This document shows, piece by piece, positions 35,943 to 45,771 of a stretch of 64,000 nucleotides of DNA. The notes beneath the pieces are model-generated. The model saw only the letters and a list, made by a program, of their open reading frames with translations. It was not told where the DNA came from and did not search any database. Position 1 is the first letter of the stretch. Every line of letters begins with the position of its first letter. Origin of the DNA: Paenibacillus sp. MZ04-78.2 (GTDB lineage Bacteria > Bacillota > Bacilli > Paenibacillales > NBRC-103111); NCBI RefSeq assembly GCF_024213375.1, contig NZ_JANAVJ010000005.1, positions 62,001 through 126,000 of the forward strand. The letters run 5' to 3'. The position numbers and the translations under genes were made by a program.

Positions 35943-37487
35943 ATGCCTACGACAGTCATCTGGATCATAGTCGTTCTCGTTGTTGGTGCTCTATGCTTCG
36001 GGATCGGTTATTTTATCCGCAAGTCCCTTGCAGAGGCGAAGATTTCCAGTGCAGAACATGCTGCCGAGCAGATCAAGGAAAATGCCCATAAAGAGGCAGA
36101 GGCACTGAAGAAAGAAGCGGTTCTGGAGGCGAAAGACGAGATTCACAAGCTCAGAACCGAAGCTGAAAAAGACATTCGTGACCGTCGAAATGAAACTCAA
36201 CGACAAGAGAGACGATTGTTGCAAAAAGAGGAATCGCTGGATAAAAAATTAGAATCTCTTGAGAAAAAAGAGGAGCAGGTCGCCAACAAGGAGAAACGAA
36301 TCGAAGAAACCCAAGCGCAAATTGATCAGATTTATAAAGATCAAGTTGCCGAGCTGGAGCGAATTTCTGCGTTGACGATGGACGAAGCCAAACAAATCAT
36401 CTTGACCAACGTAGAACAGGAAGTTCGCCACGAAACCGCTCAATTGATCAAGGAAATCGAACAGCAAGCTAAAGAAGAAGGCGACAAAAAGGCTAGAGAA
36501 GTCATCACGCTCGCCATTCAACGCTGCGCGGCCGATCATGTGGCCGAAACGACCGTATCGGTCGTAGCGCTTCCGAATGAAGAGATGAAAGGCCGGATTA
36601 TCGGCCGTGAAGGCCGCAATATCCGGGCCTTGGAGACGCTCACCGGCATCGATTTGATCATCGACGACACGCCGGAAGCCGTCATTTTGTCCGGGTTTGA
36701 CCCGATTCGTCGGGAAATCGCCCGAACTTCGCTTGAGAAGCTTGTAGCGGACGGACGAATCCATCCGGCTCGCATTGAAGAAATGGTCGAGAAGTCCCGC
36801 AAGGAAGTCGACGAGCGGATCCGCGAATACGGGGAGCAAGCAACGTTCGAAACCGGCGTACACGGTCTTCACCCCGACTTGATCAAAATTTTGGGCCGAC
36901 TCAAATTCCGTACAAGCTACGGTCAAAACGTGCTCAAGCATTCCATGGAAGTGGCTTACCTCGCCGGACTGATGGCAGGAGAACTCGGAGTAGACGTGAC
37001 ATTGGCGAAACGTGCCGGTCTCCTTCATGACATCGGGAAAGCACTGGATCACGAAGTGGAGGGCTCTCACGTCGAGATCGGCGTTGAGATCGCCAAGAAG
37101 TACAAGGAGCATCCGGTGGTCATTAACAGTATCGCTTCGCATCACGGCGACTGTGAAGCGACTTCGGTCATCGCTATGCTGGTCGGTGCGGCTGATGCGC
37201 TGTCTGCAGCAAGACCAGGCGCGCGCCGGGAAACGCTCGAAACGTACATCAAAAGGCTCGAGAAGCTCGAGGAGATCTCCGAATCGTTCGAAGGCGTCGA
37301 GAAATCGTATGCGATCCAAGCCGGACGCGAAGTGCGCGTAATGGTTCAACCTGAGAAGGTGGACGATACCGAGGCATTCCGACTGGCAAGAGACATTACG
37401 AAGAAAATCGAAAGCGAGCTCGATTATCCGGGTCACATCAAGGTCACGGTCATTCGGGAAACGCGCGCTGTAGAATACGCCAAATAA
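35943..37487 (+). CDS. rny: Ribonuclease Y
   Basis: RNase Y is the membrane-bound endoribonuclease that starts bulk mRNA decay in Bacillota. The 514-residue protein has an N-terminal membrane segment (about residues 6-26), a long Glu/Lys coiled coil (about 35-190), a KH domain with [12 protein letters not shown], and an HD domain with [10 protein letters not shown] and [12 protein letters not shown]. The ATG at 35943 follows GGAGGTGA; a GTG at 35934 is inside it. The rny-ymdB-spoVS order is conserved with B. subtilis. Confidence 0.97.
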   Translation: MPTTVIWIIVVLVVGALCFGIGYFIRKSLAEAKISSAEHAAEQIKENAHKEAEALKKEAVLEAKDEIHKLRTEAEKDIRDRRNETQRQERRLLQKEESLDKKLESLEKKEEQVANKEKRIEETQAQIDQIYKDQVAELERISALTMDEAKQIILTNVEQEVRHETAQLIKEIEQQAKEEGDKKAREVITLAIQRCAADHVAETTVSVVALPNEEMKGRIIGREGRNIRALETLTGIDLIIDDTPEAVILSGFDPIRREIARTSLEKLVADGRIHPARIEEMVEKSRKEVDERIREYGEQATFETGVHGLHPDLIKILGRLKFRTSYGQNVLKHSMEVAYLAGLMAGELGVDVTLAKRAGLLHDIGKALDHEVEGSHVEIGVEIAKKYKEHPVVINSIASHHGDCEATSVIAMLVGAADALSAARPGARRETLETYIKRLEKLEEISESFEGVEKSYAIQAGREVRVMVQPEKVDDTEAFRLARDITKKIESELDYPGHIKVTVIRETRAVEYAK

Positions 37488-37501
37488 TTGCATACACTAC
37501 A

Positions 37502-37533
37502 GAGGGAAGTGGCGATTTTGCCACTTCCCTCTC
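37502..37533 (+). terminator. Hairpin after rny
   Basis: GAGGGAAGTGGC pairs perfectly with GCCACTTCCCTC around GATTTT. The tail TCTAATTC is poor in T, so it may be a partial terminator or mRNA-stabilising stem before ymdB. Confidence 0.65.
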
Positions 37534-37584
37534 TAATTCAGCGGAAAGCTGCAGAAAATTTAAAGTGAGGCAGGGGAGAGCCCG

Positions 37585-38379
37585 ATGAAAATACTGTTCA
37601 TTGGAGATATTGTCGGTTCGGTCGGCCGTAAAGCGTTGAAAACGTGCTTACCGACCCTCAAAAATAAATATAACCCGCATTGGATTATCGTGAACGGAGA
37701 GAACGCGGCAGCAGGGCGGGGCATTACGGCTGCGATCGCCAAAGACTTCTTCGAGCTTGGCGTGCACGGGATCACGATGGGCAATCATACGTGGGACCAA
37801 AAAGAAATCTTCGATTTTATCGACAAGGAAGACCGGCTGGTCCGGCCGGCCAATTTTCCGAAGGGAACGCCCGGAAAAGGGATGACGTTTATTAAAGTAA
37901 AGAACATCGAGCTAGCCCTCATCAATTTGCAGGGACGCACCTTTTTGCCTCCGCTCGATTGTCCGTTTGAGAAAGCGAATGAGCTGGTAGAGCAAGCTAA
38001 AAAGAGAACGAAGTATGTCTTTGTGGATTTTCATGCCGAGGCGACTTCGGAGAAGCTGGCGATGGGCTGGCATTTGGACGGCAAAGTATCCGCCGTCGTC
38101 GGGACACATACGCACGTACAGACGAACGACGAACGGCTGCTGCCCCAAGGCACGGCTTATGTGACGGATGTAGGCATGGTCGGCCCGCGGGACGGTATTC
38201 TCGGGATGGAGCGGAACGCCGTGCTGCAAAAATTTAAAACCCAGCTTCCCGTCCGCTTTGTCGTAGACGAAGGCAAATGGCATTTTCATGCCGTCAGCAT
38301 GGAATTGGACCCGGCTACAGGGCTCGGAAAAAAGATTCAATTGATTCGCATGGACGAAGAGACGATTTTGTTTGATTGA
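37585..38379 (+). CDS. ymdB: Metallophosphoesterase YmdB
   Basis: YmdB of B. subtilis is a 2',3'-cyclic nucleotide phosphodiesterase that binds RNase Y and steers the biofilm/motility choice. The 264-residue protein shows the metal-binding pattern FIGDIVGSVGR, NGENAAAGRGI, GNHTWD, DFHAEATSEK and GTHTHVQTND. The ATG at 37585 follows GAGGCAGGGGAG. It is probably transcribed with rny. Confidence 0.95.
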   Translation: MKILFIGDIVGSVGRKALKTCLPTLKNKYNPHWIIVNGENAAAGRGITAAIAKDFFELGVHGITMGNHTWDQKEIFDFIDKEDRLVRPANFPKGTPGKGMTFIKVKNIELALINLQGRTFLPPLDCPFEKANELVEQAKKRTKYVFVDFHAEATSEKLAMGWHLDGKVSAVVGTHTHVQTNDERLLPQGTAYVTDVGMVGPRDGILGMERNAVLQKFKTQLPVRFVVDEGKWHFHAVSMELDPATGLGKKIQLIRMDEETILFD

Positions 38380-38424
38380 ATTGACGAACAATTTAAATAT
38401 TTTCGAAAATACCATCTTCGGGTA

Positions 38425-38452
38425 GAAGGAATTAACCGCAAATTCCTAGAAT
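38425..38452 (+). promoter_or_regulatory. Sigma-H-type promoter of spoVS
   Basis: GAAGGAATT (38425-38433), a 12-bp spacer and CTAGAAT (38446-38452) match the sigma-H pattern with one difference at the first base of the -10. spoVS of B. subtilis is sigma-H dependent. Confidence 0.7.
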
Positions 38453-38498
38453 ATGATTAGTACTGGAAGCAATCATCATTCCCGAGGAGGTACTTTTC

Positions 38499-38759
38499 AT
38501 GGAAGTATTAAAAGTGTCAGCAAAATCCAACCCAAATTCCGTCGCAGGCGCGTTGGCTGGAGTATTGCGTGAACGCGGGGCTGCTGAGCTTCAGGCCATC
38601 GGGGCAGGGGCCCTCAACCAAGCGATCAAAGCCGTAGCCATCGCGCGAGGATTTGTAGCTCCCAGCGGGGTTGATTTGATCTGCATACCAGCATTTACCG
38701 ATATTGTCATCGACGGCGAAGACCGGACAGCCATTAAGTTGATTGTAGAACCGAGATAA
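38499..38759 (+). CDS. spoVS: Stage V sporulation protein S
   Basis: SpoVS is a small Alba-like protein needed for proper spore coat/cortex assembly and septation control. The 86-residue product has the characteristic MEVLKVSAKSNPNSVAGALAG start, GAGALNQAIKAVAIARGFVAPSG and the C-terminal IDGEDRTAIKLIVEPR. A strong GAGGAGGT precedes the ATG. It has its own sigma-H-type promoter and a strong terminator. Confidence 0.98.
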   Translation: MEVLKVSAKSNPNSVAGALAGVLRERGAAELQAIGAGALNQAIKAVAIARGFVAPSGVDLICIPAFTDIVIDGEDRTAIKLIVEPR

Positions 38760-38793
38760 TGGCTTTGCAGCTTATAACCGAACGACCAAAGCG

Positions 38794-38822
38794 CCTGTCT
38801 ACTTTTGTAGACAGGTTTTTTT
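38794..38822 (+). terminator. Strong intrinsic terminator after spoVS
   Basis: CCTGTCTAC pairs perfectly with GTAGACAGG around TTTT and is followed by TTTTTTT. Confidence 0.93.
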
Positions 38823-38875
38823 GGTTTTGTTTCATTATGACACAGTCAAGCTTGCTCCTGAGGAGGGGATAGCCG

Positions 38876-39407
38876 ATGTATGTTATCGATGGGCATTGTG
38901 ATGCTTTGCTCAAGATGGTTGAGAACCCGGCCATTGATTTCTTCGATCCTCATGCAGACGTATTGGACGAATCTTATGTGAAAATGGCGCAAGGAGGCGT
39001 AAAACTGCAATTTTTTTGCGATTTACTTGCCTGAACGTATAACTCTGCCGCATTTTGACCATTACTTGGAATATATAAATATTTTTTATCAGAAAGTGAT
39101 GCAGGACCCGCGCAGGGAGGATTTACACGGCGTGGGCGAATCGTTTATTAAAGACTGCAACGATTTGGGTATGCTATTGGATGCGTCCCATTTTGTCCGA
39201 GGCGGCGTTCTGGGATTTGGCGGCGGCCAGGCTGGGTTCGGATCGGATTTTGACGGCATCGATCAATGGATCCCGGGACTGGAGCATGCGGGGAAGATCC
39301 CGTACCTGACGGAAGCTTTGCTTAGACGGTTTCCGGAGGAACTGGTGAGAGAGTTCATGTATCGTAACTGGTTTACGTTCCTGCATCGTCATTGGCCGAT
39401 TCATTAA
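38876..39407 (+). pseudogene. Decayed membrane dipeptidase (peptidase M19)
   Basis: An ATG at 38876, after GAGGAGGGG, starts MYVIDGHCDALLKMVENPA with the M19 metal motif DGHCD. The frame is lost in a run of seven T (39009-39015): removing one T would restore VKLQFFAIYLPERITLP and the rest. Downstream the frame keeps recognisable M19 pieces, LGMLLDASHF, RGGVLGF, GSDFDGID and the C-terminal FPEELVREFMYRNW, but the stretches normally between them are absent. About 170 codons remain against roughly 310 in an intact enzyme. Both a frameshift and several in-frame deletions are therefore present. Confidence 0.85.
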
Positions 39408-39506
39408 AAGTTAACATCTGATTTGTAGATACAAGACAACTAAATTATTCTCTAATCGATATGGATTTGATCTAAAAAAGCTATCTATGCATTTTGTCGA
39501 AAACCC

Positions 39507-39535
39507 TTGCTTTTTATGTGTATAAGTCATAGAAT
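39507..39535 (+). promoter_or_regulatory. Probable promoter of korAB
   Basis: TTGCTT (39507-39512), a 17-bp spacer and TAGAAT (39530-39535) lie in an AT-rich 220-bp gap. The leader would be about 85 nt and contains a T8 tract flanked by AAAGATTT/AAATCTTT arms. Confidence 0.45.
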
Positions 39536-39627
39536 TTGATGAGACAGCTGAAAGATTTTTTTTATATGAAATCTTTACAGTTCATGGTTTAGCTGCATGT
39601 CAGCGAATTTAAAAGGAGTGGACAACG

Positions 39628-41379
39628 TTGATTAGCCAATTATCTTGGAAGGTCGGAGGACAACAGGGGGAAGGCGTGGAAAGTACCGACAAAATCTTTT
39701 CCACGGCATTGACCAGACTGGGGTACTACTTGTACGGGTACCGTCATTTTTCCTCGCGGATCAAAGGCGGCCACACAAACAATAAAATCAGAATCAGTAC
39801 GATGCCGATTCGCTCCATTTCCGACGATTTGGACATTCTCGTGGCCTTTGACCAAGAAACGATTGATGTGAATGCGCACGAGCTGCGCGAGAACGGCGTA
39901 ATCATCGCCGACGCAAAGGTTAATCCGGTCATTCCGGAAGGCGTGAAAGCAAGACTGTTCCCGGTGCCGATTACGGCGATTGCGGAAGAGCTTGGCACTT
40001 CCTTGTTTAAGAATATGGCTGCTTCCGGCGCATCCTGGGCTTTGCTTGGTTTGCCGCTTGAAGTGTTTAATAAAGCAGTAGAAGAAGAGTTCGGCCGCAA
40101 GGGCGCTGCCGTGGTAGAGAAAAACGTGGAAGCGGTTCGCAAAGCTGCCGAGTTCGTTCTCGAATTGACTGGCGGTCCGCTGCCTGAATTCCAACTGGAG
40201 CCTGCCGACGGCAAGCAAAAGCTATTCATGATTGGCAACGACGCTATCGGTCTCGGCGCAGTCGCCGCAGGCTGCCGCTTCATGCCTGCCTACCCGATCA
40301 CGCCGGCTTCCGAAATTATGGAATACCTGATCAAGACGCTGCCGAAATTCGGCGGAACGGTTATCCAAACCGAAGACGAGATCGCAGCATGTACGATGGC
40401 CATTGGGGCCAACTACGGCGGCGTTCGCGCCCTGACAGCTTCCGCAGGCCCTGGTCTTTCCTTGATGATGGAAGCAATTGGCTTGGCTGGTATGACGGAA
40501 ACGCCTGTCGTTATCGTCGATACGCAGCGCGGCGGTCCAAGTACGGGACTTCCGACGAAGCAGGAGCAATCCGACGTGCTTGCCATGATTCACGGAACGC
40601 ACGGCGAAATTCCGAAAATCGTTCTGTCGCCTTCGACCATCGAAGAGTGCTTCTACGACACGATCGAAGCGTTCAACTTAGCGGAAGAATATCAGGTTCC
40701 GGTTATTTTGCTGACGGACCTGCAGCTTTCCTTGGGTAAACAATCAAGCGAATTGCTCGATTACAATAAAATCCAGATTAAACGCGGCGAACTGCAAACC
40801 GGCGAACTGCCTGCTCCGGGCGAGAACCAAATGTTTAAACGCTACGAATTCACTGAGAACGGGATTTCCAAGCGTTCGCTGCCGGGTCAAAAATACGGCA
40901 TCCACCATGTAACCGGGGTTGAGCACTCTGAAGACGGACGTCCGTCGGAAAGCCCGATTAACCGCAAGAAAATGATGGACAAACGTTTGGGTAAAATGAA
41001 GCACTTGAAAGTCACCAATCCGATTCTGGTCGACGCTCCTCATGAAGAGCCGGACCTGCTCATTATCGGTATGGGCTCCACGGGCGGCACCATTGACGAA
41101 GCAAGACGCCGTCTGGCTGACAAAGGCATGAAAACGAATCACATCACCGTTCGTTTGCTGCATCCGTTCCCGGTGGAAGAAATTAAGCCTTACCTGGAAA
41201 AAGCGAAAACGGTTGTTGTTCTTGAAAACAATGCTACGGGTCAGCTGGCTTCCTTGATTAAGCTGAACGTTGGCTACGCCGATAAAATTAAGAGCATGTT
41301 GAAATATGACGGTAATCCGTTCTTGCCTGCCGAAATCACTAAATACTGTCAGGAGTTGAACCTTGTATGGCAACGTTAA
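39628..41379 (+). CDS. korA: 2-oxoacid:acceptor oxidoreductase, fused gamma-alpha subunit
   Basis: This is the larger subunit of a ferredoxin-dependent 2-oxoacid oxidoreductase, probably acting on 2-oxoglutarate or pyruvate-like acids. The 583-residue chain fuses a gamma domain (about residues 1-190: GGQQGEGVESTDKIF, RHFSSRIKGGHTNNKI) to an alpha domain beginning near FMIGNDAIGLGAVAAGC and containing the YPITPASEIMEY motif. The TTG start follows AAAAGGAGTGG. It overlaps korB by 13 bp. The fused form is usual for aerobic Gram-positive KorAB. Ferredoxin as acceptor is family knowledge. Confidence 0.93.
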   Translation: MISQLSWKVGGQQGEGVESTDKIFSTALTRLGYYLYGYRHFSSRIKGGHTNNKIRISTMPIRSISDDLDILVAFDQETIDVNAHELRENGVIIADAKVNPVIPEGVKARLFPVPITAIAEELGTSLFKNMAASGASWALLGLPLEVFNKAVEEEFGRKGAAVVEKNVEAVRKAAEFVLELTGGPLPEFQLEPADGKQKLFMIGNDAIGLGAVAAGCRFMPAYPITPASEIMEYLIKTLPKFGGTVIQTEDEIAACTMAIGANYGGVRALTASAGPGLSLMMEAIGLAGMTETPVVIVDTQRGGPSTGLPTKQEQSDVLAMIHGTHGEIPKIVLSPSTIEECFYDTIEAFNLAEEYQVPVILLTDLQLSLGKQSSELLDYNKIQIKRGELQTGELPAPGENQMFKRYEFTENGISKRSLPGQKYGIHHVTGVEHSEDGRPSESPINRKKMMDKRLGKMKHLKVTNPILVDAPHEEPDLLIIGMGSTGGTIDEARRRLADKGMKTNHITVRLLHPFPVEEIKPYLEKAKTVVVLENNATGQLASLIKLNVGYADKIKSMLKYDGNPFLPAEITKYCQELNLVWQR

Positions 41380-42233
41380 AAGATTTCCGTAACAATATCA
41401 AACCGAACTGGTGCCCAGGTTGCGGCGACTTCTCCGTGCAAGCGGCTATCCAAAGAGCGGCTGCCAATGTCGGTCTGGAACCGGAACAACTTGCGGTTGT
41501 CTCGGGGATCGGCTGCTCCGGCCGGATTTCCGGTTACATCAACGCTTACGGATTCCACGGCGTTCACGGACGTTCGTTGCCAATCGCGCAAGGTCTCAAA
41601 ATGGCTAACCGCGAACTGACGGTCATCGCTGCAGGCGGCGACGGCGACGGCTTCGCGATCGGGATGGGTCATACGGTTCATGCGATTCGCCGGAACATCA
41701 ACATCACCTATATCGTTATGGATAACCAAATCTACGGCTTGACCAAAGGGCAAACGTCGCCCCGCAGCGCCGAGGGCTTCAAGACGAAATCGACGCCGTC
41801 CGGCTCCATCGAGTCCGCATTGTCGCCGCTTGAAGTAGCGCTGGCTGCAGGAGCTACGTTTATCGGTCAATCGTTCTCCAGCAACTTGAAACAGCTGACT
41901 TCCTTGATCGAAGAAGGTATGAAGCATGAAGGCTTCTCTTTCATCAACGTATTCAGCCCGTGTGTCACGTTCAACAAAGTGAATACGTACGAGTGGTTTA
42001 AAGAGCATATCGTTGATTTGGAAGAAACGCCGGATTACGATGCTTCCAACCGTGTGGCAGCCATGACGAAAATCATGGAAACCAACAGCCTCGTGACAGG
42101 ACTTATCTATCAAGACAAGAGCAGAAAAAGCTACGAGGATATGGTTGCAGGCTTCAAGCCGGAAGGTCTCGCGAAGCAAAATCTTAACATCACCGAGCAA
42201 GAGTTTGAAAAATTGGTGGCGGAATTCAAATAA
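41367..42233 (+). CDS. korB: 2-oxoacid:ferredoxin oxidoreductase beta subunit
   Basis: The 288-residue beta subunit binds thiamine diphosphate and one Fe-S cluster. Visible ligands are NWCPGCGDFS and GIGCSGRI, with a further cysteine in FSPCVTFN. The thiamine-diphosphate motif is GGDGDGFAIGMGHTVHA...NITYIVMDNQIYGLTKGQ. It overlaps the end of korA, implying coupled translation of the heterodimer. A terminator follows. Confidence 0.95.
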   Translation: MATLKDFRNNIKPNWCPGCGDFSVQAAIQRAAANVGLEPEQLAVVSGIGCSGRISGYINAYGFHGVHGRSLPIAQGLKMANRELTVIAAGGDGDGFAIGMGHTVHAIRRNINITYIVMDNQIYGLTKGQTSPRSAEGFKTKSTPSGSIESALSPLEVALAAGATFIGQSFSSNLKQLTSLIEEGMKHEGFSFINVFSPCVTFNKVNTYEWFKEHIVDLEETPDYDASNRVAAMTKIMETNSLVTGLIYQDKSRKSYEDMVAGFKPEGLAKQNLNITEQEFEKLVAEFK

Positions 42234-42248
42234 TTTTCCGAATTTTCT

Positions 42249-42281
42249 TAAGCATATGGCCCTGGGCCGTATGCTTTTTTT
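42249..42281 (+). terminator. Intrinsic terminator after korB
   Basis: AAGCATATGGCCC and GGGCCGTATGCTT arms around one T, followed by TTTTT. The downstream GGGTATAAT at 42291-42299 is a possible -10 for pduL. Confidence 0.88.
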
Positions 42282-42342
42282 ATGCCGTGCGGGTATAATA
42301 GATTTGAGCTTCATGGAATCTTTTGCATAAGAGAGGGGCATA

Positions 42343-42918
42343 ATGGACATGAAACAAGTACCGATCGGCGTTTCCGCCAGACATATTCATTTGTCGAAAG
42401 AACATATCGCTTTGCTGTTTGGCGCAGGGTATGAATTAAAGGAGATGAAGGCATTATCGCAGCCGGGGCAGTATGCTGCTGAAGAAACGGTCGCGGTCGT
42501 CGGACCGAAAGGCCGTTTCGATAAGGTTCGCATTTTGGGGCCGGCCCGCAGCAAGTCCCAGCTTGAAATATCCCGTACCGATGCGTTCGCTCTCGGGGTG
42601 AACCCGCCCGTACGCGAGTCCGGCCATATCGACGGTACGCCGGGGATTAAGGTCATCGGACCGGCCGGCGAAGTGGAGTTGGAAGCGGGCGTGATCGTAG
42701 CGGCGCGTCATATTCATTTTCATACGGACGATGCGGCCAAGTGGGGCATTGCGGATAAGCAGGAGCTTACCGTGCGTGTCGAAGGAGAACGCGGCGTAAC
42801 GTTTGAGCATGTGATTGCCCGGGTTTCCGATCAGTTCGCGCTGGACATGCATATCGATACCGACGAAGCGAACGCGGCCGGAATTAAAACCGGGGATATC
42901 GGCGTGATTTTAGTGTAA
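42343..42918 (+). CDS. pduL: Phosphate propanoyltransferase, PduL type
   Basis: PduL interconverts acyl-CoA and acyl phosphate without homology to Pta. The 191-residue protein has both histidine clusters that bind the zinc ions, SARHIHLS (about residues 11-18) and AARHIHFHTDD, and the tandem PduL barrel repeats. It starts after AGAGGGG. No microcompartment shell gene is nearby, so this is likely a stand-alone phosphotransacylase linked to acetyl- or propionyl-CoA metabolism. There is no terminator before miaB. Confidence 0.92.
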   Translation: MDMKQVPIGVSARHIHLSKEHIALLFGAGYELKEMKALSQPGQYAAEETVAVVGPKGRFDKVRILGPARSKSQLEISRTDAFALGVNPPVRESGHIDGTPGIKVIGPAGEVELEAGVIVAARHIHFHTDDAAKWGIADKQELTVRVEGERGVTFEHVIARVSDQFALDMHIDTDEANAAGIKTGDIGVILV

Positions 42919-42935
42919 TCCACCCATGAATTTCT

Positions 42936-42965
42936 TTGAAATGCAGGCTGCAAGCATGATATAAT
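42936..42965 (+). promoter_or_regulatory. Sigma-A promoter of miaB-ricA
   Basis: TTGAAA (42936-42941), an 18-bp spacer and a consensus TATAAT (42960-42965). Confidence 0.7.
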
Positions 42966-43016
42966 AAAAGGTATGATCTTTGCAGCATACTGCAAGCTTC
43001 AGGAGGAATTCATTTC

Positions 43017-44492
43017 ATGACGACAAAAAATAAATCCGAAAAAGATTACTCGATATATTTCCAGCCGCCGTCTCTCAGCGATGCGAAGAAGCGGGGGAAA
43101 GAAGACATTCAAGTGCATTATGATTTCGACATCCCGGAAGAGATGCGTGAGATCGGCAAGGACAAGTATTACTTGATTCAAACGTACGGCTGTCAAATGA
43201 ACGAGCACGACACCGAGACGATCAAAGGCCTGCTGGAGCAGATGGGCTATCGATCCACCGATGACCGCAAGCAGGCGGACATCATTCTGCTCAACACCTG
43301 TGCCGTACGGGAAAATGCGGAAGATAAAGTATTCGGCGAGCTTGGTCATCTCAAGCATCTGAAGATCGAGAAGCCATCGCTGATCTTGGGTGTGTGCGGT
43401 TGTATGTCGCAGGAAGAATCGGTCGTGAACCGGATTTTGAAGAAGCATCCGTTCGTCGATCTGATCTTCGGCACGCATAACATCCACCGTCTGCCATTCC
43501 TGTTAAAGGAAGCGATGTTCAGCAAGGAAATGGTGATCGAGGTATGGTCCAAGGAAGGCGACATCATCGAAAACCTGCCGAAGAAGCGAGAAGGCATCAA
43601 AGCGTGGGTCAACATCATGTACGGCTGCGATAAGTTCTGTACGTACTGTATCGTGCCGTATACGCGGGGCAAGGAGCGCAGCCGCCTTCCGCAGGACGTG
43701 ATCGCCGAAGTACGAGACTTGGCGCGTCAGGGCTTCAAGGAAATTATGCTGCTCGGCCAGAACGTAAACGCCTACGGCAAAGATTTTGACGATATGAAAT
43801 ATGGGCTTGGCGATTTGATGGATGAAGTTCGCAAGATCGACATTCCGCGTGTCCGCTTCACGACGTCGCATCCGCGCGATTTTGACGACCGTTTGATCGA
43901 GGTGCTGACTAAGAAAGGCAACCTGATGGAGCATATCCATCTGCCTGTGCAGTCGGGCAGCAACGAGATTTTGAAGCGGATGAGCCGCAAATATACGCGA
44001 GAGCATTATTTGGAGCTGGTCGCCAAAATCAAAAAGGCGATACCGGATGTCGTGCTGACGACGGATATCATCGTAGGTTTTCCGGGCGAAACCGACGAGC
44101 AGTTCGAGGAAACGGTCTCGCTTGTGCAGGAAGTCGGCTACGACAGCGCCTATACATTCATCTACTCCCCGCGGGAAGGTACGCCGGCAGCGGGCATGGA
44201 GGATAACGTGCCTTATGAGGTGAAGCGGGACCGTCTCATTCGTTTGAACGACGTGCTTAACGTCTACGCCAAACGGAGCAATGAGCGGTTGAAAGGACAG
44301 ACGCTGGAAGTGCTGGTGGAGGGCGAAAGCAAGAACAATGCCGCCGTATTGGCCGGCCGGACTCGCACGAACAAGCTCGTTCATTTCGAAGGGCCGAAGG
44401 AACTGGTAGGCCGGTTTGTCCAAGTGAAAATTACGGAAACCCCGACGTTCTACATCAAAGGCGAATTGGTCGGAGAAGCCGTGGCTCAATAA
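43017..44492 (+). CDS. miaB: tRNA-2-methylthio-N6-dimethylallyladenosine synthase
   Basis: MiaB is a radical-SAM methylthiotransferase acting on i6A37 of tRNA. The 491-residue protein has an N-terminal extension typical of Bacillota (rich in Lys/Glu, about 60 residues), the UPF0004 cysteines ([28 protein letters not shown]), the radical-SAM motif GCDKFCTYC, and a TRAM domain. AGGAGG lies 8 bp before the ATG. It is followed after 28 bp by ricA, as in B. subtilis. Confidence 0.97.
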   Translation: MTTKNKSEKDYSIYFQPPSLSDAKKRGKEDIQVHYDFDIPEEMREIGKDKYYLIQTYGCQMNEHDTETIKGLLEQMGYRSTDDRKQADIILLNTCAVRENAEDKVFGELGHLKHLKIEKPSLILGVCGCMSQEESVVNRILKKHPFVDLIFGTHNIHRLPFLLKEAMFSKEMVIEVWSKEGDIIENLPKKREGIKAWVNIMYGCDKFCTYCIVPYTRGKERSRLPQDVIAEVRDLARQGFKEIMLLGQNVNAYGKDFDDMKYGLGDLMDEVRKIDIPRVRFTTSHPRDFDDRLIEVLTKKGNLMEHIHLPVQSGSNEILKRMSRKYTREHYLELVAKIKKAIPDVVLTTDIIVGFPGETDEQFEETVSLVQEVGYDSAYTFIYSPREGTPAAGMEDNVPYEVKRDRLIRLNDVLNVYAKRSNERLKGQTLEVLVEGESKNNAAVLAGRTRTNKLVHFEGPKELVGRFVQVKITETPTFYIKGELVGEAVAQ

Positions 44493-44520
44493 ATCGAATG
44501 CAGGGGCGTGACGAAGCCTA

Positions 44521-44964
44521 ATGGCAGAGCAGAAATTTACGAATTGCGGCATGGAGCTGTATACGAATACGGAAATGATCCTGCGCGAAGACATTTTGGA
44601 TAAAGCTAAGGAACTGGCAGGGCTGCTGGCTACCTCGAACGAGGTGCAGTTTTTCCAGCAGGCGGAGCAGCAAATTGCCGGAAACGATCAAATCCAGACG
44701 TTGATTAGCGCGATCAAAAAGAAGCAGAAGGAAATCGTCGCTTTCGAGTCGTTCGACAATAAGAAGATGGTTGAAAAAATCGAGAAGGAAATCGACCAGC
44801 TGCAGGATCAGCTTGACTCGATCCCGATTGTCAGCCAATTCAAACAGTCACAGGAAGATATCAATTACTTGCTTCAGCTCGTTATGAGCGTCATTCGCGA
44901 TACCATCTCCGATACGATTACGGTGGAGCAAGGAACCGTGGCCCGTTCGGGATGCAGCGAGTAA
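44521..44964 (+). CDS. ricA: RicA/YmcA family regulator of RNase Y
   Basis: RicA with RicF and RicT forms an Fe-S-containing complex that steers RNase Y cleavage and affects biofilm, competence and sporulation. The 147-residue protein has the Com_YlbF helical domain (VQFFQQAEQQIAGNDQIQTLISAIKKKQKE; DINYLLQLV) and a C-terminal cysteine in GCSE consistent with cluster binding. The ATG at 44521 follows AGGGGCGTGA; an in-frame ATG at 44551 aligns better with the B. subtilis start but lacks a Shine-Dalgarno. A functional tie to rny at 36 kb is likely. Confidence 0.9.
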   Translation: MAEQKFTNCGMELYTNTEMILREDILDKAKELAGLLATSNEVQFFQQAEQQIAGNDQIQTLISAIKKKQKEIVAFESFDNKKMVEKIEKEIDQLQDQLDSIPIVSQFKQSQEDINYLLQLVMSVIRDTISDTITVEQGTVARSGCSE

Positions 44965-44996
44965 ACAAAATTATACCGATACGCAGTTAGTTTGAG

Positions 44997-45042
44997 GACC
45001 GGCGTGCAGCCCCGGATGGGGGAGGCAGGCCGGTTTTTTTGT
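44997..45042 (+). terminator. Intrinsic terminator after ricA
   Basis: ACCGGC and GCCGGT outer arms with an internal CCCCGGATGGGG hairpin, followed by TTTTTTT. Confidence 0.8.
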
Positions 45043-45163
45043 TGGTTTCGGCTGGTAAATGTGCCGACTGGCGGAAGGGCTATTTCGTTTGTGTCCGAAT
45101 TCAGTTTGGGCGGCGGGTGTGCTACAATAATCGGGAGAGTGTGCGGATTGAGGTGAACGATCG

Positions 45164-45628
45164 TTGGAGAAAGACGTATTGACCCGGTTTGGCGTGTCCA
45201 TGCCGGAGGAACTGATCAAGCAGTTTGATCAATATATCGCAGAGCAGGGCTACACGAACCGATCGGAAGCGATCCGGGATCTGGTACGTAAAGTGCTGTT
45301 GGAGCCGGGCGGCTTGAAGGCCGATCAACTCGTAGCGGGGACGATCGTCATGGTGTACGATCATCATGCGGCGGATCTTCCTTTGCAGCTTATCGAGCTG
45401 CAGCATAATTACCATCATGACATTATTTCGACGATGCATGTCCATCTGAATCACGATCAATGTCTTGAAATCATTGTCGTTCGCGGCTTGCTGACCAGGC
45501 TTCGGGAGCTGCAGCACAAGATTCAAGTACAGAAGGGCGTGCTTTACGCCGAGCTTTCCGTTACGTATTTGGACGAGCGGGGGACCGAACAGGAGCACGC
45601 CGATGCCGCGGAGCATCATCATAGCTAG
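45164..45628 (+). CDS. nikR: Nickel-responsive regulator NikR
   Basis: NikR represses nickel uptake when Ni2+ is bound. The 154-residue protein has an N-terminal ribbon-helix-helix (TRFGVSMPEELIKQFDQYI...NRSEAIRDLVRK) and a C-terminal ACT-like domain whose ligands have the canonical spacing: His in LQHNYHH, then HVH ten residues later, then Cys five residues on. The C-terminus adds a His-rich tail (EHHHS). The TTG start follows TGAGGTGA. No nik transporter or nickel enzyme is adjacent, so its targets are elsewhere. Confidence 0.93.
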   Translation: MEKDVLTRFGVSMPEELIKQFDQYIAEQGYTNRSEAIRDLVRKVLLEPGGLKADQLVAGTIVMVYDHHAADLPLQLIELQHNYHHDIISTMHVHLNHDQCLEIIVVRGLLTRLRELQHKIQVQKGVLYAELSVTYLDERGTEQEHADAAEHHHS

Positions 45629-45642
45629 CCACATTTAAACCG

Positions 45643-45692
45643 GCGGTCGTTTCTTTGTACGCAATTCGCAAAGAAGCGGCCGCGTTTCTTTG
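45643..45692 (+). terminator. Intrinsic terminator after nikR
   Basis: A 15-bp stem (GCGGTCGTTTCTTTG with CAAAGAAGCGGCCGC, two G-U pairs) around an 11-nt loop, followed by GTTTCTTTG. Confidence 0.8.
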
Positions 45693-45771
45693 TCATGAAA
45701 ATCGCCGCTCGTCCATATAGTTTAACGATGACCGGCTGCTGGGGCCTCAATCGGAATGGAGTGAGACGCGA

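Noticed and set aside
39536-39600. AAAGATTT/AAATCTTT hairpin in the korA leader as a terminator
   Set aside because: The stem is entirely A/T with a T8 loop and no T tract after it; probably chance in AT-rich DNA.
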